NCBI GenBank assembly: GCA_024763355.1 | Contig: JANTFR010000004.1 | Coordinates: 1 to 40,082, forward strand | Direction: 5' to 3' | DNA: 40,082 nt | Source of the DNA: Anaerolineales bacterium | Lineage (GTDB): Bacteria; Chloroflexota; Anaerolineae; Anaerolineales; DRKV01 | Shown: positions 35,446 through 40,082 of the stretch, in pieces | Numbering within the stretch: position 1 is the stretch's first letter | Layout: the number at the start of each line of letters is the position of its first letter | Notes under the pieces: generated by a model | What the model was told of the DNA's origin: nothing | What the model saw: only the letters and a program-made list of their open reading frames with translations | Databases searched by the model: none | Position numbers and translations under genes: made by a program

Positions 35446-36476
35446 AGGGCCCAGCGGGCGTGCGTCCGCACCAGGGGTTCGGGGTCGTCGAGAGCGGCGC
35501 GCAAGGCGGGGAGGCCCTCGACGGTGCCGGCGTTGCCCAACGCCACGCTCACATTCCGCAGGTAGCCGCGGCGTTTGGCGCGTTTGACGGGGCTGCCTTT
35601 GAATTTGCGGTTGAACTCCTGCGGGGAGAGACGCAATTCCTCACCCAAGATGGGAGCGGGAACGTCGGGTCGGGGGGCAAAGGCCGGTTCCGTGGCGGGC
35701 TTTGCAAAGCGGATGTTCCACGGACAGACCATCTGGCACACGTCGCAGCCAAAAACCCAGTCGCCCATCAGGGGGCGCAGGTCGGGGGGGATGGCGCCTT
35801 TGTTCTCGATGGTCTGGTAGGAGATACAGCGGCGGGCGTCCAGGGTGCGGTCGGGCAGGATGGCCTGGGTAGGGCAGGCCTCGATGCAGCGCGTGCAAGT
35901 GCCGCAGTGGTCGGTGGGGAAAGGCGGGTCGGGTCGGAGGGGCAGCCCCAGCAAAATTTCGGCCAGAAAGAAGTATGAACCAATGCCGGGCGCAATCAGG
36001 CAGGTGTTTTTCCCCACCCAGCCGAGACCGGCGCGCTGCGCCAGGTCGCGCTCCAGAAGGGGACCGGTGTCGGTGTACTCGCGGTGCGGGAAGGGATGTC
36101 CGACTTCCGCCTCCAGAAAGGCGACCAGCGCCCGGAGTTTGGGCGGGATGACTTCATGGTAATCCTCTCCCCAGGCGTAGGATGCAATCCTGCCCCGCTC
36201 CCCTGCCCCGGCCCTTTCCCCACCGGGGAGAAGGCCGGGGGGATTGTAGCGCATCCCCAAAACGAGGACACTTTCACATTCGGGCAGGATTTCCTTCGGG
36301 TTGGCGCGCTTGCGGAGGGCGTCTTCCCGCTCCAGGTAGCGCATCTCCCCGTGAAGGCCGGCCTGCACCCAGCGGGCGTAGACCTCAAAATGCGGGGGCG
36401 GCTCCGGGGTTGTGATTCCCGCCAGGTCAAATCCCAGATGGCGGGCTTCGTCTTTGAGGCGCGCCTCCAGTGTCAT
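35310..36476 (-). CDS. queG: Epoxyqueuosine reductase
   Basis: RIASYAWGEDYHEVI; DTGPLLERDLAQRAGLGWVGKNTCLI; two 4Fe-4S motifs CGTCTRCIEACPTQAI and CDVCQMVCPWN; C-terminal HEAT-like region, with the tail read from a word array. Confidence 0.93.
   Translation of the reverse strand: MTLEARLKDEARHLGFDLAGITTPEPPPHFEVYARWVQAGLHGEMRYLEREDALRKRANPKEILPECESVLVLGMRYNPPGLLPGGERAGAGERGRIASYAWGEDYHEVIPPKLRALVAFLEAEVGHPFPHREYTDTGPLLERDLAQRAGLGWVGKNTCLIAPGIGSYFFLAEILLGLPLRPDPPFPTDHCGTCTRCIEACPTQAILPDRTLDARRCISYQTIENKGAIPPDLRPLMGDWVFGCDVCQMVCPWNIRFAKPATEPAFAPRPDVPAPILGEELRLSPQEFNRKFKGSPVKRAKRRGYLRNVSVALGNAGTVEGLPALRAALDDPEPLVRTHARWALQQLDAGQRTTDDGRETMDNRRRTTDDGQQTAGGKPCTTPPMQPM
36190..36245. repeat. GC-rich palindromic element inside queG
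   Basis: CCCCGGCC (36206-36213) ... GGCCGGGG (36233-36240) with inner CCCC-ACC-GGGG; encodes PPGLLPGGERAGAGERGR. Confidence 0.65.
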
Positions 36477-37648
36477 CAGCGTTCTACGCGCAGGGAGGAC
36501 CACACGCCGCGGTCGCCGTGATAATCGCCGTCGGCATCGAAAACGAGGATGAACTGCACTTCCTCGCCGTTCAGGGAGGAAAGATCGACGTTGACTTTGA
36601 CGAGTTTGCCGTCACAGGAATCGCGCCAGTCTCCCAGGGTATGGACGGTACCGTCACTGGTCAGTTTGTAGCGGATGATGAAGACGGCTTGACCGGGGCC
36701 GCAGGAGCCGTCGCTCTCAGCCTGGAAGCCGAGTAATCCTTTGAGATAATCGCCGCTGTACACGGTGTAGGGGGGATAGGTGGCGGTGATGGAACCGTTG
36801 TTGTTGTGGGGCGGCATGGTGAACAGGACGGTGCCGGTGGTACGCCCGTCTTCCAGTTTCAGGTCGCGCTTGATTTTTGCGACGCCGTGGGGGTCGTCGT
36901 CGGCTCCGTTGTAGGTCAGCGCACCGGTTTCCGTGCCGGTATCGTACTCCCACGTAGCGGAGGATGCCTGCGCCAGGAAGTCGTAGGTGATGCCGCCGGG
37001 CAGGGTGACCTTGATGCGTACCCAGAAGGTCTTGTCCGCTTTGTCTCCGATGCCGAAGGTTTTGCCCTTGTCGTCTTTCAGTTGCCAGTTACCCTGGTAC
37101 GTTCCCAGCGTATCCGGAGCGGTCAGTTCCGCGGAGAGGTCTACCGTTTGACCGGGAGCCACGCTGACCGTGAGAGGCACTGCGTCAGGCGCGCCCATTC
37201 TGTCGCCGTCGGCGAAAACCAGGGCGTAGGAGGTCGTCCAGGTGCAGGAGCCGGTGTTCTTCAGCCGCCAGGTTTTTGTGAATTTGTCGCCGGGGCGGAA
37301 AGCGGTGTCGTCGGGGACGGTGACATCGGCCACAAAAGATGCCCGGTTACAGGGGGTGCCAGGGGTGTCGGTGGGCCTGGGTGTACTGCTGGGCGCGCCT
37401 GGCGCGGCGGTATCCGTAGGCGGCGGCGGGGGAGGGGTGGTTTCCTGGGGAAGAAGCGTCACCGCCGCGGGGGTGATGGTGGGACGCGGCGTGCCGGCCA
37501 GGATGGTTTGCTGGGCGGCGATGGTCTTGGCGGCGATGGTCTCTATGTTTTCGGCGGGCGGCAAATCGGTGGCCTGCATACCGGGGAAATTGCAGGCGCT
37601 CAACACAAGGGCGCTCAGTGCCAGGACAATCCAAAGTCGTGTACGCAT
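36476..37648 (-). CDS. Lipoprotein with NBR1-type Ig-like domain
   Basis: MRTRLWIVLALSALVLSAC lipobox; P/T-rich linker; DDTAFRPGDKFTKTWRLKNTGSCTWTTSYALVFADGDRMG...VAPGQTVDLSAELTAPDTLGTYQGNWQLKDDKGKTFG; start/stop overlap with queG. Confidence 0.85.
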   Translation of the reverse strand: MRTRLWIVLALSALVLSACNFPGMQATDLPPAENIETIAAKTIAAQQTILAGTPRPTITPAAVTLLPQETTPPPPPPTDTAAPGAPSSTPRPTDTPGTPCNRASFVADVTVPDDTAFRPGDKFTKTWRLKNTGSCTWTTSYALVFADGDRMGAPDAVPLTVSVAPGQTVDLSAELTAPDTLGTYQGNWQLKDDKGKTFGIGDKADKTFWVRIKVTLPGGITYDFLAQASSATWEYDTGTETGALTYNGADDDPHGVAKIKRDLKLEDGRTTGTVLFTMPPHNNNGSITATYPPYTVYSGDYLKGLLGFQAESDGSCGPGQAVFIIRYKLTSDGTVHTLGDWRDSCDGKLVKVNVDLSSLNGEEVQFILVFDADGDYHGDRGVWSSLRVER

Positions 37649-37784
37649 ATCTCCTCCTGATAAGTAGACGCGTTATCCAGGACTGCGATTATGCCTGATT
37701 GTACCGTGATAGCGCACCTCTTGGCCTTGCAATCTCGTGAAAGAAAACATCTCTTTGCGATTTTGCGTGGAGGGTAGTGTATCT

Positions 37785-37821
37785 GGGGGTGTTTTGCGGG
37801 CAAAGCCCGCAAAACACCCCC
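37785..37821. repeat. Perfect 17-bp-arm inverted repeat
   Basis: GGGGGTGTTTTGCGGGC-AAA-GCCCGCAAAACACCCCC. Confidence 0.9.
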
Positions 37822-37847
37822 AAATTTTCCCATCACCTTGCAAAATA

Positions 37848-37874
37848 CAAAACCGCCCGGCACAAGACGGGCGG
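37848..37874 (-). terminator. Intrinsic terminator downstream of miaB
   Basis: Minus strand CCGCCCG-tcttgtgc-CGGGCGG-TTTTGT, just after the miaB stop. Confidence 0.8.
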
Positions 37875-37880
37875 ATGGAT

Positions 37881-39254
37881 TCAGGCGTTGTGGAACGGGA
37901 CGGGTATGCCCCCCTGCGGTTTCGCCAGCGGCAGCGCCCCCTGCATAGACCACGGCCCCGTCCAGGTGATGGTGACGGGCAGGATTTGCCCCCGCAGGTC
38001 GGCCTCGCTTTCCACGAAGACCAGTTTGTTGGTCGGCGTGCGTCCCCGCCAGCGGCCCTTCACCTTGTCCTCGAAGAGGACTTCCACCTGCTCCCCCTGG
38101 TAGCGGGCGTTGATTTCGGCGGCGATGCCCTCCTGCAACTCCTCCAGCAGGCGGAAGCGCCGCCACTTCTCCTCCTCGGTCACGTCGTCGGGCATCCGCC
38201 GGGCAGAGACGGTGCCGGGACGGGGCGAGTAGCGCGCCAGGTGGGCGACATCCAGTTCGAGTTCGGCCAGCAAGTCGTAGGTATCCTGAAACTGTGCTGC
38301 GCTCTCGCCGGGGAAGCCCACGATGATGTCCGTGGCAATGGAGGCTCCCGGAATGCGGGCCCGGATTTTGCCTATCAGGCGGCGGTAGTCCTCGGCGGTG
38401 TACTCGCGGCGCATGTTCTTCAGCACCTCGTCGTTCCCGGCCTGGATGGGCACTTCGATGTGCGGCATCACACGCGGCAGTTCGGCGACGGCGTCCAGCA
38501 GTTCGTCCGTCATCCAGTTGGGGTGGGAGGTCAAAAAGCGGATGCGCTCCAGCCCCTCCACTTCCTCGTGCAGACGGTGCAGCAAATCCCACAGTTTGGG
38601 GCCGTCGGGGATGTCCTTACCATAGCGGTCCACGATTTGTCCCAGGAGAGTGATTTCCTTCACCCCCTGCCGCACGAGGGCGCGGGCCTCGGTCAGGATT
38701 TCCTCCGCCGGGCGGCTGCGCTCGACGCCGCGTTTGTAGGGGATGATGCAGTAGGTGCAGGCGTGGGAGCAGCCGTACACCACCGGGATGAAGGCCGAGA
38801 CCAGTTTGCCGCGCTCCGCTTCGGGGAGCAGCAGGTCCCCGTCCATCAGGGCGAACCGCCTTTGGGTGGATTCCGTTTCCAGAGAGCGGACTTCCTCCTG
38901 GGTGAGGTGGGCAATCAGCGGCCCCGGGTCCGAGGGGGGAGAGAAAACGTCCACAAAGGGAAAGCGCTGCCGCAATTTGTCGTGTCCCTTGACGCCCACC
39001 AGGCAGCCCATCAGGTTGATGACCAGGCCGGGATTGCGCTTCTTGAGCGGCTTGAGGCTGAACAGGCGTCCCACGGCCTTGTTTTCGGCGCTCTGACGCA
39101 CCACGCAGGTGTTGAGGACGATGACATCGGCCTCCTCGGGGCGCGGCGTGCCGCGGTATCCCAGACGCTCCAGCGCCGAAGATACCCGCCGGGAATCGGC
39201 CACGTTCATCTGGCAGCCTTCCGTCCAAATGTGATATTTCAACTCCGATTTCAT
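37881..39254 (-). CDS. miaB: tRNA-2-methylthio-N6-dimethylallyladenosine synthase
   Basis: MKSELKYHIWTEGCQMNVADSRRV...NTCVVRQSAE...VYGCSHACTYCIIPYKRGVERSR (radical SAM CxxxCxxC); C-terminal TRAM-like. Confidence 0.93.
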   Translation of the reverse strand: MKSELKYHIWTEGCQMNVADSRRVSSALERLGYRGTPRPEEADVIVLNTCVVRQSAENKAVGRLFSLKPLKKRNPGLVINLMGCLVGVKGHDKLRQRFPFVDVFSPPSDPGPLIAHLTQEEVRSLETESTQRRFALMDGDLLLPEAERGKLVSAFIPVVYGCSHACTYCIIPYKRGVERSRPAEEILTEARALVRQGVKEITLLGQIVDRYGKDIPDGPKLWDLLHRLHEEVEGLERIRFLTSHPNWMTDELLDAVAELPRVMPHIEVPIQAGNDEVLKNMRREYTAEDYRRLIGKIRARIPGASIATDIIVGFPGESAAQFQDTYDLLAELELDVAHLARYSPRPGTVSARRMPDDVTEEEKWRRFRLLEELQEGIAAEINARYQGEQVEVLFEDKVKGRWRGRTPTNKLVFVESEADLRGQILPVTITWTGPWSMQGALPLAKPQGGIPVPFHNA

Positions 39255-39263
39255 AGCGCGGAG

Positions 39264-39269
39264 ATTATA
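39264..39269 (-). promoter_or_regulatory. Extended -10 promoter for miaB
   Basis: Minus strand TGG-TATAAT, ~9 nt upstream of the miaB ATG. Confidence 0.5.
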
Positions 39270-39285
39270 CCATTGGAGGGGATAT

Positions 39286-39337
39286 AATAATCTGAGTTGC
39301 GGATAAGGAAACGCCCCTATCCGCAACTCAGATTATT
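39286..39337. mobile_element. Collapsed MITE-like hairpin with perfect 20-bp arms
   Basis: AATAATCTGAGTTGCGGATA-AGGAAACGCCCC-TATCCGCAACTCAGATTATT; arm sequence matches the termini of the two 165-bp elements. Confidence 0.8.
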
Positions 39338-39464
39338 TACAGCAAGATACGCTCCCCGCCCCCCCCCGCAATTACTTTCTGCCTGCCCCATTTCGTTGTA
39401 AACTCGCACTTTTTGTCTTGGCCGTTTCTATCAACCATCTTTGGCAGCAACTTGGTTTAAATGG

Positions 39465-39494
39465 GGAAACGCCTGCAACATTACAGGCGTTTCC
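39465..39494. terminator. Hairpin downstream of surE, possible terminator
   Basis: GGAAACGCCTG-caacatta-CAGGCGTTTCC; only a weak T-rich tract follows. Confidence 0.5.
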
Positions 39495-39590
39495 TACGAA
39501 AAGAGGAATATAGTCACGCAGCATACTTTTTACACAAACTATAGCAACAGCGTACTACTTCACCGTTAAATTGCACAATACGCTGGAATT

Positions 39591-40082
39591 TTATTTCCTT
39601 TCAGGCGTGGCTTTTTCGCTCCACTCCCAAGTATTCAGGTCTGTCAACGCGCGGTAGGCGGTCAGATCAAGGTGCAGGGGCGTAATCGAGACGTAACCAT
39701 CTGCGAGAGCACCGATATCCGTGCCGCGCTCGGGCACACCGGTTGGGGCTTCTCCACCAATCCAATAGTACGGGCGTCCACGGGGATCTACCCGTTCGTC
39801 AAGGCGACTGTGATAGACCCGCAACCCTTGTCGCGTCAAACGAAAGCCGCGTAATTCTTCATCCGTAAGAAAGGGCACATTGACGTTTAATAATATTCCT
39901 TCGGGCAATTCCTTTGCCAAAACATGCTCCACAACCTGACGCGCAGCTTTGGCCGCTGGTTTAAAGTCAATTGTACCGACGTGGTCTTCAGGCACTTCCA
40001 ATGAAACCGCCACGCTGGGAATCCCGGCAATCATGGCTTCCATTGCGGCAGTGACTGTGCCAGAATAAGTGACATCATGTCC
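39591..40082 (-). CDS. surE: 5'/3'-nucleotidase SurE, C-terminal portion; gene continues beyond the window
   Basis: GHDVTYSGTVTAAMEAMIAGIPSVAVSLEVP...LLNVNVPFL...DIGALADGYVSITPLHLDLTAY; open to the window end. Confidence 0.92.
   Translation of the reverse strand, partial: GHDVTYSGTVTAAMEAMIAGIPSVAVSLEVPEDHVGTIDFKPAAKAARQVVEHVLAKELPEGILLNVNVPFLTDEELRGFRLTRQGLRVYHSRLDERVDPRGRPYYWIGGEAPTGVPERGTDIGALADGYVSITPLHLDLTAYRALTDLNTWEWSEKATPERK

Noticed and set aside
37737-39287. 516-aa plus-strand ORF
   Set aside because: Antisense to miaB, which has unmistakable radical SAM motifs; no recognisable domain in the antisense product.
1-40082. tRNA, rRNA, prophage or full transposase genes
   Set aside because: None recognised by eye on either strand; tRNAscan-SE and ISfinder searches would be needed to exclude small or degraded examples.

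Overview
This 40 kb window is gene-dense and fairly GC-rich. Its style suggests Chloroflexota/Anaerolineae, which is inference only. The left ~24.5 kb is a surface-polysaccharide locus. It contains rfbC-rfbB-rfbA-rfbD, a wecB-like epimerase, and a Wzm/Wzt-type ABC exporter. It also contains several multi-domain glycosyltransferases, a sulfotransferase, a secreted protein behind a structured 5' leader, a GT39-like membrane glycosyltransferase, a Wzz-like protein and an O-antigen ligase/polymerase-like protein. The middle holds a PIN-toxin/RHH-antitoxin module flanked by two ~165-bp MITE-like direct repeats. The right side has a secreted ExeM-like nuclease, a peptide ABC transporter (SBP plus two permeases, no ATPase) followed by an M20 amidohydrolase, a sugar transferase, CapA, QueG, an NBR1-Ig-like lipoprotein, MiaB and a partial SurE. 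The most unusual signals are: (1) degenerate short-word repeat arrays at gene junctions that run into the ends of coding regions; (2) MITE-like elements with TTGCGGATA ends bracketing the TA module, plus a collapsed 20-bp hairpin copy near miaB; (3) palindromic elements apparently inserted in frame in coding genes; (4) a structured leader upstream of the secreted protein; (5) an SD-sequestering hairpin in the peptide transporter operon. All calls come from reading the sequence and the ORF track; no database search was run.
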